From Actinospica acidithermotolerans (GTDB lineage Bacteria > Actinomycetota > Actinomycetes > Streptomycetales > Catenulisporaceae), in NCBI RefSeq assembly GCF_018139625.1, contig NZ_JAGSOH010000079.1, positions 1-34,236 on the forward strand: a DNA stretch of 34,236 nt, in the 5' to 3' direction. Shown piece after piece: positions 25,205 through 32,008 of this stretch. Each line of letters begins with the position of its first letter. The stretch's first letter is position 1. A program made the translations under genes and the position numbers. Under the pieces are notes generated by a model, which ran no database searches, had not been told where the DNA came from, and saw only the letters and a list, made by a program, of their open reading frames with translations.

Positions 25205-26115
25205 CGGGGTGCTGCTCCTTTCTGCAGCCCGTCCTCGAATGAGCGGCGGGCGGTTGCTTCGGACTTCGCGACGTCGCCGCTGAGATTGCCGACGGCGAAG
25301 TCGAGGGTGTCTCGGGCGAGGTCTTCGGGGACGGTGCCGCGGGCGGCGTGGGTGCCGAGGTTGAAGGCGACCTTGTTTAAGGTGTCGTTGCGGGTGCCGG
25401 GCTTCGCGGCGAGGATCGTGGCGAGCTCCTCGCGCAGCACCTTCGCCGCGTACGCGCCCGGCTGGCGCGGGCCGCCCGCGGGGCGGTTCGGCGGTCGCGT
25501 CGGTGCGACAGGGCGCTGCTTCGGCGCGGTCAGCAGCCGGGCAAGCCAACCGGGCAACGGCTCGGCGTAGGGCTCGCCGAAGGCGCGGTAGGGCTTGCCG
25601 TCCACGATCGATCCGGGGCCGACGACGTAGCCGCCCGCGCCGCGGGTGTCGATCAGCCAGCCGAGTCGCCCGGCGGTGTTGCGCAGCGCCGGGCCGTCGG
25701 GCTGGCGGAAGTACAGGTGCATCCCGCCCCGCCCGGTCACCACGTGGAAGTCGCCCCACGGGAACGGGGCGGCGTACCGCTCGGCGAGCATCACCAGCAC
25801 GTCCGCGCCCTCGTTCACGCCGGGGACGTTGAACGGGGCCGAGGGCGGCGGGGTTTCCGGTTTCGGGGTGTCGCAGTCCACGACCAGCAGCCCAGAGGGG
25901 CCGCAGGCAACGCCGATGTTGTACGGGCCACCCGACCAGCAGCGGCGGATCCGGGTCGGGTCGGTGGTTGCGCGCTGCTCCCACTCGCCGTATAGCGCGG
26001 GGACCTTGGTGCCGGGCTTGAGCGGGAAGACGTGCATACCCCGCTCAGCGAGCATCAGGGCGCTGGTAAGCAGCGTGGTCCGGTCCGCCGTGGCGGCGGT
26101 GGTGGTGACGGTCAC
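25201..26115 (-). CDS. Bifunctional DNA primase/polymerase (Prim-Pol)
   Basis: A 304-residue archaeo-eukaryotic primase-type protein. The N-terminal core shows GMHVFPLKPGTKVPA, NIGVACGPSGLLVVDCD with the metal-binding D-x-D near residue 80, the FHVVTGRGGMHLYFR motif and GWLIDTRGAGGYVVGPGS. The C-terminal part (TRNDTLNKVAFNLGTHAARG ... ARDTLDFA) is the linker/helical region common to RepSA-like proteins. It should make primers or extend DNA to replicate the excised element. GTG 26115 follows GGAGG; the ORF open further upstream is not family-like. It ends ATGA-overlapping with the ATPase gene. In pSAM2-type elements related functions are in one Rep protein; here they are split. Confidence 0.88.
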   Translation of the reverse strand: MTVTTTAATADRTTLLTSALMLAERGMHVFPLKPGTKVPALYGEWEQRATTDPTRIRRCWSGGPYNIGVACGPSGLLVVDCDTPKPETPPPSAPFNVPGVNEGADVLVMLAERYAAPFPWGDFHVVTGRGGMHLYFRQPDGPALRNTAGRLGWLIDTRGAGGYVVGPGSIVDGKPYRAFGEPYAEPLPGWLARLLTAPKQRPVAPTRPPNRPAGGPRQPGAYAAKVLREELATILAAKPGTRNDTLNKVAFNLGTHAARGTVPEDLARDTLDFAVGNLSGDVAKSEATARRSFEDGLQKGAAPR

Positions 26116-26242
26116 GGGAGCCTCCAGAGGGTGTGAACAGGCTGTGGAAGCCGCGCCGCAGTCCGGCCCGGCGCGTGAGCCGGATCGGACCGCGGGCGGG
26201 AAGTTGGCGAGGGTGTCGGTGCGGACGCCTACGCTGAGAGGC

Positions 26243-26743
26243 ATGTCGCATCCAGGAGATGGGTTGAACAACACCTGCCCGCGCAACTACAGCGAGGCAG
26301 TGCTTGTGCTTGAAGGTCGGCGCAGCGTGGTGGCGTGGTGGCCGGACACCGCCGTGTGCGAGAAGTGCCAGGCCGGGAAGACGGTCTCCGGCGGGTATGT
26401 CGGACCCGTCGTTGGGGACAAGGTGGTCTACCCGGACCCGGCGACCCGGTTCGTGTGCAGGACGTGCGCCAGGGCCATGGTTGGGCTGGGTGAGAACGAA
26501 TTGACTGGCCACATGTGCCAGACCTGCCCGAACGACACGCTGCACGTAGACCGCGGGTACCATCCCCGCGGCGCGATGGAAGATCTCACTGACGACCAGC
26601 GCGTTCAGTGGGTGACGGATACTTACGACTACCCCGACCGCGGATGGAGCGTGATCGCCGTCAAGCCCGCGTACGGCCTTCCGGCCACGACGGGGACGGC
26701 GTGGGAGGTCTGGTTCCATGCGGCTCGGGAGGCATTTCGGTAG
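26243..26743 (+). CDS. Cys-rich hypothetical protein, divergent from Prim-Pol
   Basis: A protein of about 166 residues with three CxxC pairs: CEKC (near residue 37), CRTC and CQTC, probably binding one or two zinc ions. The C-terminal part (DYPDRGWSVIAVKPAYGLPA ... AWEVWFHAAREAF) is a short alpha/beta segment. I do not recognise a named family. It is the only + strand gene in the middle of the element, divergent from Prim-Pol with 127 bp between starts. The ribosome site AGAGG is very close to ATG 26243; GTG 26219 is an alternative. The protein-like Cys pattern argues that it is real. Confidence 0.6.
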   Translation: MSHPGDGLNNTCPRNYSEAVLVLEGRRSVVAWWPDTAVCEKCQAGKTVSGGYVGPVVGDKVVYPDPATRFVCRTCARAMVGLGENELTGHMCQTCPNDTLHVDRGYHPRGAMEDLTDDQRVQWVTDTYDYPDRGWSVIAVKPAYGLPATTGTAWEVWFHAAREAFR

Positions 26744-26815
26744 CCGGTCTGCACCACGCCCGTGCGCCCTTCCGGCGAGGGTGTCCGGCGTGGTGTCCGC
26801 CGCATCTCATCGGGG

Positions 26816-27004
26816 TCAGAGCTTGCCGAGAGCGCGAGCGATGGCGCCGACGAATTCGCGGATGTACGGGGCCGCCGAGGTGGAGGCGACGAAGAACCCG
26901 GCGAGGAACGCGACGGCGGCGTGCAGGATCTTGTGCGTGGCGTACTTGATGGTCACGAAGGTGGCGAGCAGGAACAGGGCGGCGGCGGACAGTGCGAAGG
27001 TCAC
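26816..27004 (-). CDS. Small membrane protein
   Basis: A 62-residue protein with two hydrophobic segments: LSAAALFLLATFVTIKYA (about 5-22) and LHAAVAFLAGFFVASTSAA (about 27-45), and a basic C-terminus. GTG 27004 follows AAGGAA at good spacing. Small two-helix proteins are common between replication and transfer genes of actinomycete elements, and some have roles in spread (SpdB-type), but this one has no specific signature. It is 21 bp downstream of the PAPS-reductase-like gene on the same strand. Confidence 0.65.
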   Translation of the reverse strand: MTFALSAAALFLLATFVTIKYATHKILHAAVAFLAGFFVASTSAAPYIREFVGAIARALGKL

Positions 27005-27025
27005 GGTCGTTTCCTTCCGGGAGAT

Positions 27026-28246
27026 TCAGGCGTGGGCGGGTGCGCCGTTGCGGCAGGAGAAGGGCGAGCAGCCGTCGGGCTCGTCGTCGAGCTGCTCGTC
27101 GGCGGCGTGGTCGAACAGGTTGGCCTGTCGGGCCTTCCATTCGCCGCGGGTCACCTCGTCGATGGGCGCCCGCTCGAGCGGCAAACGGGAACGGTGCAGG
27201 AACGCTTCGCCGCGCAGAGCGCTGCCGTTGGCGTTCGCGCGGGCGGATCCGGCGCGAATGGCGTGGTCGAACTCGATGACGTCGTGCCATTCGGGATTGT
27301 GGAACTCGGTGCAGTCGCAGTGCTCGGCGACCGGCTCGGACTCGCCGGGCAGCACGATCGGATCCCAGTGCCGGCAGGCGACCGGACCGACGAGCAGCCG
27401 CAGACCGTGCTCGTTGCGGTGGTGCCCACAGGCGCACAGGTCGCGCAGGCGCCGCCAGGCGATGTTGTTGTGGAACGGGCAGCCCTTGCACGCGCTCTTG
27501 GGTGTCTTCCCGAATCCGCGGCTGCGCAGGTAGCGCTGGCAGTCGGTTACGGTCCACCCGGTGTGCCCGTCGGCGGCGCCGGGCAGCTCGAGCAGTGGGA
27601 AGGTGTTGCGGGCATAGTTGACATCTGAGTCTTTCGCGCGTTCGAACTCGTCGCGGCTGATCCCGATCCACTGCTCGACGAACACCCCCGCGGGGACCGG
27701 CGTCGGGTGCTCGTAGCCGAGCAGCTCGCGCACCTTCCGCTTGATCGGGGTGACCTTGTATTCGTTGGTGCACTGGCGCCGGGCGATGCCCTCGGGCCGC
27801 TCGATCCGCGGCTTGCCCCACTGCGTGACGATCACGCCGGTGTTCTCGCAGCGCGGGCAAGCCTGCGGCTCGGCGGTGTACCCGTCATCCCGGTAGCCGG
27901 TCCACGAGCAGCCGCACGGGTGTGAGGCGAGCACGTCGCGCACCGTGCGCGGTGCCCCGAGGATGTGCAGCGGCATCGAAGCGAAGTGGTGTTCGGGGTT
28001 GAGTGCGTCTTCGCGGATGTTGCCCGCCGACACCCGGTAGATCGGGATGCCCGCGGGCTCGGCGACCTCCCGCTCAATGCGGTCGAGGTGCTCGTAGACT
28101 GCGTCCGGCTCCCAGCCGGTGTCGGCGAAGATGGCGGCATCGAGCGGGCCGATGCGCCCCTCGGCGGCGAGCAGGAGCAGGGTCGTGGACTGCCTGCCCG
28201 CACCCAGCGACAGGATCCTGAGGGTCGGTTCACTCATCGGGCTCAT
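27026..28246 (-). CDS. PAPS-reductase-like PP-loop protein with two Cys-rich inserts
   Basis: A 406-residue protein. The N-terminus has a PP-loop-type ATP pyrophosphatase segment (ILSLGAGRQSTTLLLLAAEG) followed by AAIFADTGWEPDAVYEHLD, as in PAPS reductase/DndC-like proteins. A Cys-rich insert (HPCGC ... CPRCENTG) comes next. The element- and phage-type core follows: RRQCTNEYKVTPIKRKVRELLG, then SACKGCPFHNNIAW, whose cysteines may hold an Fe-S cluster. A second insert, CACGHHRNEHG ... CRHWD ... CDCTEFH, looks like a separate zinc module. Substrate is unknown; nucleic-acid or small-molecule sulfur chemistry is possible. ATG 28246 follows GGAGGAAGG and overlaps the upstream stop as ATGA. Confidence 0.72.
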   Translation of the reverse strand: MSPMSEPTLRILSLGAGRQSTTLLLLAAEGRIGPLDAAIFADTGWEPDAVYEHLDRIEREVAEPAGIPIYRVSAGNIREDALNPEHHFASMPLHILGAPRTVRDVLASHPCGCSWTGYRDDGYTAEPQACPRCENTGVIVTQWGKPRIERPEGIARRQCTNEYKVTPIKRKVRELLGYEHPTPVPAGVFVEQWIGISRDEFERAKDSDVNYARNTFPLLELPGAADGHTGWTVTDCQRYLRSRGFGKTPKSACKGCPFHNNIAWRRLRDLCACGHHRNEHGLRLLVGPVACRHWDPIVLPGESEPVAEHCDCTEFHNPEWHDVIEFDHAIRAGSARANANGSALRGEAFLHRSRLPLERAPIDEVTRGEWKARQANLFDHAADEQLDDEPDGCSPFSCRNGAPAHA

Positions 28247-28671
28247 GGCCTTCCTCCGGGCTTGGGGCTGGCGGTATTGGCGCGGGCCTTCTTCCACTGG
28301 TTGATCACGTGCGGGCAGGGCTTGGCCCCGGCGTACTTGCCGCCCTTGCGCAGCCGGATCACGCCGGTTCCGTTGCACCGCTTGCACGGCTTTCCGGCAC
28401 CGGGACGAGCGGCGGCGGTCTTCTTCGGCGCCGGGGGCTTGCTCGTGGTCTGCTTCGCGGCCAGCGCGGGGCCGATCAGGTTCGGGGCGGGGTTGGCGGC
28501 GAGGGTGCGGCGGCGTTCGATCTGCCGCTCGGCTCGGCGTGCGGCGGCGGCGTTGCGCCGCTTGCTCAGTGCTTTGAGGGTGCGGCGGGTGCGGCGGCGG
28601 ATCGCGCGCGTCAGGTGCCGCTTGAGCGCGCGCGGTCCGGGCCGGTGGATCGTACGGACGGTCGCAGACAT
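28243..28671 (-). CDS. Basic protein with DnaJ-type zinc knuckle
   Basis: A 142-residue protein. The first ~90 residues are strongly basic (HLTRAIRRRTRRTLKALSKR), suggesting nucleic-acid binding. The C-terminus has CKRCNGTGV with a later CPH, the CxxCxGxG pattern of DnaJ-like zinc fingers. ATG 28671 follows GGAGA; the long ORF upstream runs through palindromic DNA and is not protein-like. Its TGA overlaps the start of the PAPS-reductase-like gene as ATGA, so the two products are probably made together and may act together (inference). Confidence 0.65.
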   Translation of the reverse strand: MSATVRTIHRPGPRALKRHLTRAIRRRTRRTLKALSKRRNAAAARRAERQIERRRTLAANPAPNLIGPALAAKQTTSKPPAPKKTAAARPGAGKPCKRCNGTGVIRLRKGGKYAGAKPCPHVINQWKKARANTASPKPGGRP

Positions 28672-28927
28672 CGACTCTCCGATCGGGGTGTCACGGGGTG
28701 CGGGCAGGTGTGCCCTCACCCGGAAAACGCGGTGTTCCGAGGCTTCGGGCCGGGGGCGCGCCGAGCCCGTGACAGGCATGACATGCCTGATCACGGGCTC
28801 GGAGAGGCCATTACAGGGGCCGTGACAGCCGTAACGGCCCCCCGTGACGCGCGCGGCGCCGACACCCGGTCTCCCGACCCCCTCCCTGTGTAAAGGGGTT
28901 GTAAAGGGGGTGGGGTTTACAGCCGTT
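28672..28927. promoter_or_regulatory. Palindrome-rich intergenic region
   Basis: This 256-bp gap holds a near-perfect 40-bp palindrome (28762-28801; inner CAGGCATG-A-CATGCCTG, outer arms CGAGCCCGTGA, two-base bulge). A second stem, GGGGCCGT/ACGGCCCC (28816-28823 and 28834-28841), follows. Then TGTAAAGGGG occurs twice at an 11-bp period (28889, 28900). It lies just after the truncated FtsK/TraB-like gene and before the two-gene coupled unit. It may combine a terminator, a promoter and operator, or a transfer site; the sequence alone does not decide. Confidence 0.55.
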
Positions 28928-29672
28928 TCAGCCGTCCTGCTGCGGGCTCCAGCTCGCGGGCATCGCCGCTTCGAGGTCGGCGCGGCGGTACCCGGCGAGG
29001 TTCGCCTTGTCGGCCCCGGCACGCACTTGCTTGCTCGAGCGCACCACGCCCGCCGCCTCGAGCTTCGCCGCGAGGGTGTCCGCGGTCAGGTCGCCCCACG
29101 CGTCGTCGTCGAGTGTGGCAAGGCCGGTGAGCAGGTCGGTGGTGTGCATGGTCGGGGTGTGGCGCATCACCGTGAGGCAGTCGGTCAGGATCGCCGGGAC
29201 GGTGACCTGCGGCGCGGCGAGGTCGGCGAGCTTGCCGGCGGCGTCTCCGGTGAGGGTTCCGGCGGCCTGCCGCAGCGCGCGGCCCTTCTCGCAGATCACG
29301 GAGAACGCGGGAAGATCGAGGTAGTCGGTGCGGACGGTGTCAAACTCCGCGGGGCCGGTGACCAGCACGCCGACGCCCATGTGCTCGGCTGAGAGCAGCG
29401 AGGCGTCGGCGCCGATGGCGGCCTTGCCCTTGCCGAGCACCATGTCGGAGCTGGCCTTGTCCACGCAGCGCACCGAGAAGCGGATGGAGATGATCTCCCG
29501 GAGTTTCGTCGGCACCGAGTCCGAGTCGGGGCGCTGCGAGGCGAGGTCGGTGATGAACCCGGCCGCCGGACCACGGCGCGCCAGACGGCACAGCATCTCC
29601 AACGCCAGGTCGTAATCGGCCTTGTCGAGGGCGGAGAAGTACTCCTGAAGCTCGTCGAGCGAGCATCCCCAT
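28928..29672 (-). pseudogene. FtsK/TraB-type DNA translocase, C-terminal remnant
   Basis: The minus-strand frame reads SLDELQEYFSALDKAD, then LCRLARRGPAAGFITDLASQRPDSDS, SVRCVDKASSDMVLGKGKA and AGTLTGDAAGKL. These are the Walker B region (hydrophobics, DE, Q) and the ASQRP and DMVLG motifs of double-stranded DNA translocases used by AICEs for conjugation. Upstream the frame leaves the family at about 29670 without a start codon; TTG 29602 is the first possible. The Walker A half (GxxGSGKS) is absent from every ORF in the window. A deletion rather than a simple frameshift is therefore likely, and the product cannot hydrolyse ATP. Confidence 0.85.
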
Positions 29673-30143
29673 GAACGCCTTGAGCGCGTCGGACTCGGCG
29701 CCGGTGACGTACCGGTGCGCGATCCGGCTCACGGCCTTCCAGTCCCGGCCGCCCTTGCCGTCGGCGCAGTAGATCCGCGCGTACGGGTCCAGGGCCGCCG
29801 CGGCTGCGGGGGCGGCCTGCTTCGGCGCGCTGGCGAACGCCGCGCGGGCTGTACGGACCGTCCGCGTCGGGACCTGCCGGGCGCCGAGCTCGGCCCGGAC
29901 GGCGACGCGCCGCGCAGCGTGCTGAGCCGGAGTCAGGTCGAACTTGAGCGCCTGCGCCGAACCGGTGCAGCGGTGCCCGTCCGGCTTGTGCGTCTGGACC
30001 AGACCGCGCACCACTTCCACCCAGCGGTGGCACTCGGGGCACACCAGCCACGCCGAGCCGGTGGCGGGAAGGTCGAGGTCGAGAGCCGGAAGGGTGCTGA
30101 TTGCAATCGCCGGACGGCCGTTGGTGCGGGAGGTAGAAGACAT
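29340..30143 (-). CDS. Chimeric ORF: front part of an element gene fused out of frame to the FtsK remnant
   Basis: ATG 30143 follows AAGGAG. The first ~155 residues look native: VCPECHRWVEVVRGLVQTHK with HRCTG (probable zinc site), LTPAQHAARRVAVRAELGAR, then IYCADGKGGRDWKAVSRIAH and SDALKAFMGM. Such text is seen as a separate hypothetical protein upstream of transfer genes in related elements (family knowledge, not named). After about 29675 the frame enters the FtsK remnant out of register and becomes Arg/Pro/Gly-rich (GVLLRPRQGRLRPGVGD), ending at 29340. The original C-terminus is lost. The gene is divergent from the GntR regulator. Confidence 0.6.
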   Translation of the reverse strand: MSSTSRTNGRPAIAISTLPALDLDLPATGSAWLVCPECHRWVEVVRGLVQTHKPDGHRCTGSAQALKFDLTPAQHAARRVAVRAELGARQVPTRTVRTARAAFASAPKQAAPAAAAALDPYARIYCADGKGGRDWKAVSRIAHRYVTGAESDALKAFMGMLARRASGVLLRPRQGRLRPGVGDAVPSGAPWSGGRVHHRPRLAAPRLGLGADETPGDHLHPLLGALRGQGQLRHGARQGQGRHRRRRLAALSRAHGRRRAGHRPRGV

Positions 30144-30433
30144 GACGGGGCCACTCCTTCGTACGTGAAGGGACGGGGAAGCCTGAAAGGAAAGGTGATG
30201 CAGAGCCCTGGTTCTCCGCTGCCGACGGACCGCAGAGCGGCCGTAGACGGTGGACAGCGAGAGCGCTGTCTGCCCGCAACGCAGTCGGGAGCTGGCGGCC
30301 AACGCCGTGCCATCCCGGGACCTGGTGCCTGCGCGGCCTCGCGACCTGCGCCGTCATCCGGAAACCCCCGACCAAGCGGGCTATGGAGTTCTCAACGAGC
30401 GTGTGCGCAACAACCGGGCGCCACAAGTCCCTG

Positions 30434-30446
30434 TTGTTGGTACAAC
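30434..30446 (+). promoter_or_regulatory. GntR-type operator copy 1
   Basis: TTGTTGGTACAAC, a 13-bp sequence with TTGT/ACAA half-sites, identical to the copy at 30503. It lies in the 389-bp divergent region (30144-30532) between the chimeric gene and the GntR regulator. It is probably bound by that regulator and may control the leftward transcript (inference). Confidence 0.55.
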
Positions 30447-30502
30447 TGGTGCTAACTCGAGATTGGAGCATCACGGCTTCGCTGTCAAGGGACTTGGCGG
30501 TA

Positions 30503-30515
30503 TTGTTGGTACAAC
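30503..30515 (+). promoter_or_regulatory. GntR-type operator copy 2
   Basis: Second exact copy of TTGTTGGTACAAC, 69 bp after the first and 17 bp before the regulator's GTG start. The position fits autorepression by the GntR protein, as described for KorSA-type regulators of actinomycete elements. Confidence 0.6.
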
Positions 30516-30532
30516 ATCCTTTGGAGGTGGAC

Positions 30533-31303
30533 GTGCCCATCGATCCGCACAGCTCACGCGCGCTGTACCGGCAGCTTGCCGACGAATTGCGGTCCAAGAT
30601 CTACAGCGGGGAGCTCAAGCCTGGTGCGCAACTACCGACGGAGCGAGAGCTCATGGAGCAGTTCGATGCCTCGCGGAACACCGTGCGCCTCGCCCTGGGC
30701 CAACTCGCCAACGAGGGCTTGACTGTGAGCGGACGGGGCCGGGGGCATTTCGTGCGAGCAAGCGCCCCCTTGCTCTTCTTGGCCACGCGCTCCGAATCGC
30801 CGGACCGACGCGCCAACACGGCGAACGATGCTTGGACCACAGACGTAACCGCCCAGGGCAGAACCCCCGCTCAAACCATCGAAGTCTCCATCGTGCGCCC
30901 CCCACAGAACGTGGCGTCGCTCTTGGAGCTCGAGGAAGGCGAGACGACCGCCCTGCGCACGCGTCTCCGGACCGTGGACGGCGAAGCGAACTCGCTTTCA
31001 ATGAGCTACTTTCCGATGTCGATCGTGGCGACGACAGAGATCGTCCAGCCCGATGACATAGTCCGAGGCGCCAACCGGGTGTTGGCCGAGATCGGGCACG
31101 ACCAGGTGCGGTACTTGGACCAGATCACGGCGCGCATGCCGACGCCAGATGAGCGGGATGCACTCCGTATCGGCGCCGGCATCCCGGTCCACGAGCACGT
31201 TCGCGTTGGCTACGACGCTGACGACGTGCCGGTACGCGTCGCCGTGACGGTGCTACCCGCGGACAGGCACATCATCCAGTATGAGCTGGCCAATGCCCAA
31301 TAG
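30533..31303 (+). CDS. GntR/HutC-family transcriptional regulator (KorSA-like)
   Basis: A 256-residue regulator. The N-terminal winged helix reads YRQLADELRSKIYSGELKPG, LPTERELMEQFDASRNTVRLAL, then LTVSGRGRGHFV, the standard GntR domain. The remaining ~170 residues are a UTRA ligand-binding domain (LLELEEGETTALRTRLRTVDGE ... HEHVRVGYDADDVPVRVAVTVLP). In AICEs a GntR protein of this group represses excision and transfer genes. GTG 30533 follows GGAGG at 6 bp; the longer ORF reads through the operator. It overlaps the next gene by 23 bp. Two operator repeats lie upstream. Confidence 0.9.
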   Translation: MPIDPHSSRALYRQLADELRSKIYSGELKPGAQLPTERELMEQFDASRNTVRLALGQLANEGLTVSGRGRGHFVRASAPLLFLATRSESPDRRANTANDAWTTDVTAQGRTPAQTIEVSIVRPPQNVASLLELEEGETTALRTRLRTVDGEANSLSMSYFPMSIVATTEIVQPDDIVRGANRVLAEIGHDQVRYLDQITARMPTPDERDALRIGAGIPVHEHVRVGYDADDVPVRVAVTVLPADRHIIQYELANAQ

Positions 31304-31880
31304 AGCGAACCTGACCCTCCGTATAGCCGAGCCCAGTGACCTGGACCAGACCGTTGCCATCATCCGCGAGGCGACGGAATGGCTCGAAAGGCAAGGCATC
31401 TTGTGGCTGCGCGAGTTCCCTGGCGCAACTCCTCAGAGAGTCGCCAACGGCACGGCCTGGCTGGCGTACCTCGACGGCACTGCTGAGCCGGTTGCCACCG
31501 TGGCATTGGAAACTACGGCAGACCCTGAGTTCTGGACGCCTCAGGAATCAAACGCGCTGTTCGTGCATGGCCTAGCTGTGCGACGGAGCGCCGGCGGACT
31601 CGGAGTCGGAGGCAAGCTCCTCGAATTCGCCAGCGACCAGGCCGCACGACGCGCGCTTCCGTGGATTCGTCTGGATTGCAACAAAGCCAACAAGCAACTT
31701 CAGGAGTACTACCTGCGGCAGGGCTTTACCTATCTCCGGACCGTGAATCTGCCTCACCGGAACTCGGGAGCACTCTTCCAGAAGTCTGCTGAACGGAGCG
31801 CCGCAATCATCGCGGATCCGCGCAGCGGATGTATTGCTGTAAATCTGGCCGAAGGAGACGACAACCAGTTGCCGAGCTAG
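31281..31880 (+). CDS. GNAT-family N-acetyltransferase coupled to the GntR regulator
   Basis: A 199-residue acetyltransferase. Motif A is HGLAVRRSAGGLGVGGKLLEFA (R-x-x-G-G-L-G acetyl-CoA loop) and motif B is QEYYLRQGFTYLRTV. N-terminal RIAEPSDLDQTVAII is the usual first strand and helix of the family. The start ATG 31281 lies inside the GntR gene (23-bp overlap); ATG 31293 is an alternative. The pair GntR + GNAT recurs in actinomycete elements. The acceptor is unknown; it might modify the regulator, a host protein or an antibiotic. It ends before a 128-bp gap separating it from the convergent cargo. Confidence 0.85.
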   Translation: MSWPMPNRANLTLRIAEPSDLDQTVAIIREATEWLERQGILWLREFPGATPQRVANGTAWLAYLDGTAEPVATVALETTADPEFWTPQESNALFVHGLAVRRSAGGLGVGGKLLEFASDQAARRALPWIRLDCNKANKQLQEYYLRQGFTYLRTVNLPHRNSGALFQKSAERSAAIIADPRSGCIAVNLAEGDDNQLPS

Positions 31881-31923
31881 CTACATCCCCGTCCCGTCCC
31901 GGCTGCGCGACCACCCGAGCCGA

Positions 31924-31964
31924 GCGGCCTTTAGGCAGTCGATAATGGCCAATGGTTAGGCCGC
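31924..31964. terminator. Weak stem between convergent genes
   Basis: GCGGCCT (31924-31930) pairs with AGGCCGC (31958-31964) around a 27-nt loop in the gap 31881-32008 between the GNAT gene and the convergent cargo. The large loop makes this a modest terminator candidate. Confidence 0.3.
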
Positions 31965-32008
31965 CCGAGGGTCCCCTAAGTGCCCAACTATCAGCCCTTG
32001 TCCCGGCC

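Noticed and set aside
29296-30597. A 433-codon minus-strand frame across the GntR promoter and FtsK remnant
   Set aside because: It crosses the divergent regulatory region and is out of frame with both recognisable proteins; the composition is Arg/Pro/Ser-rich.
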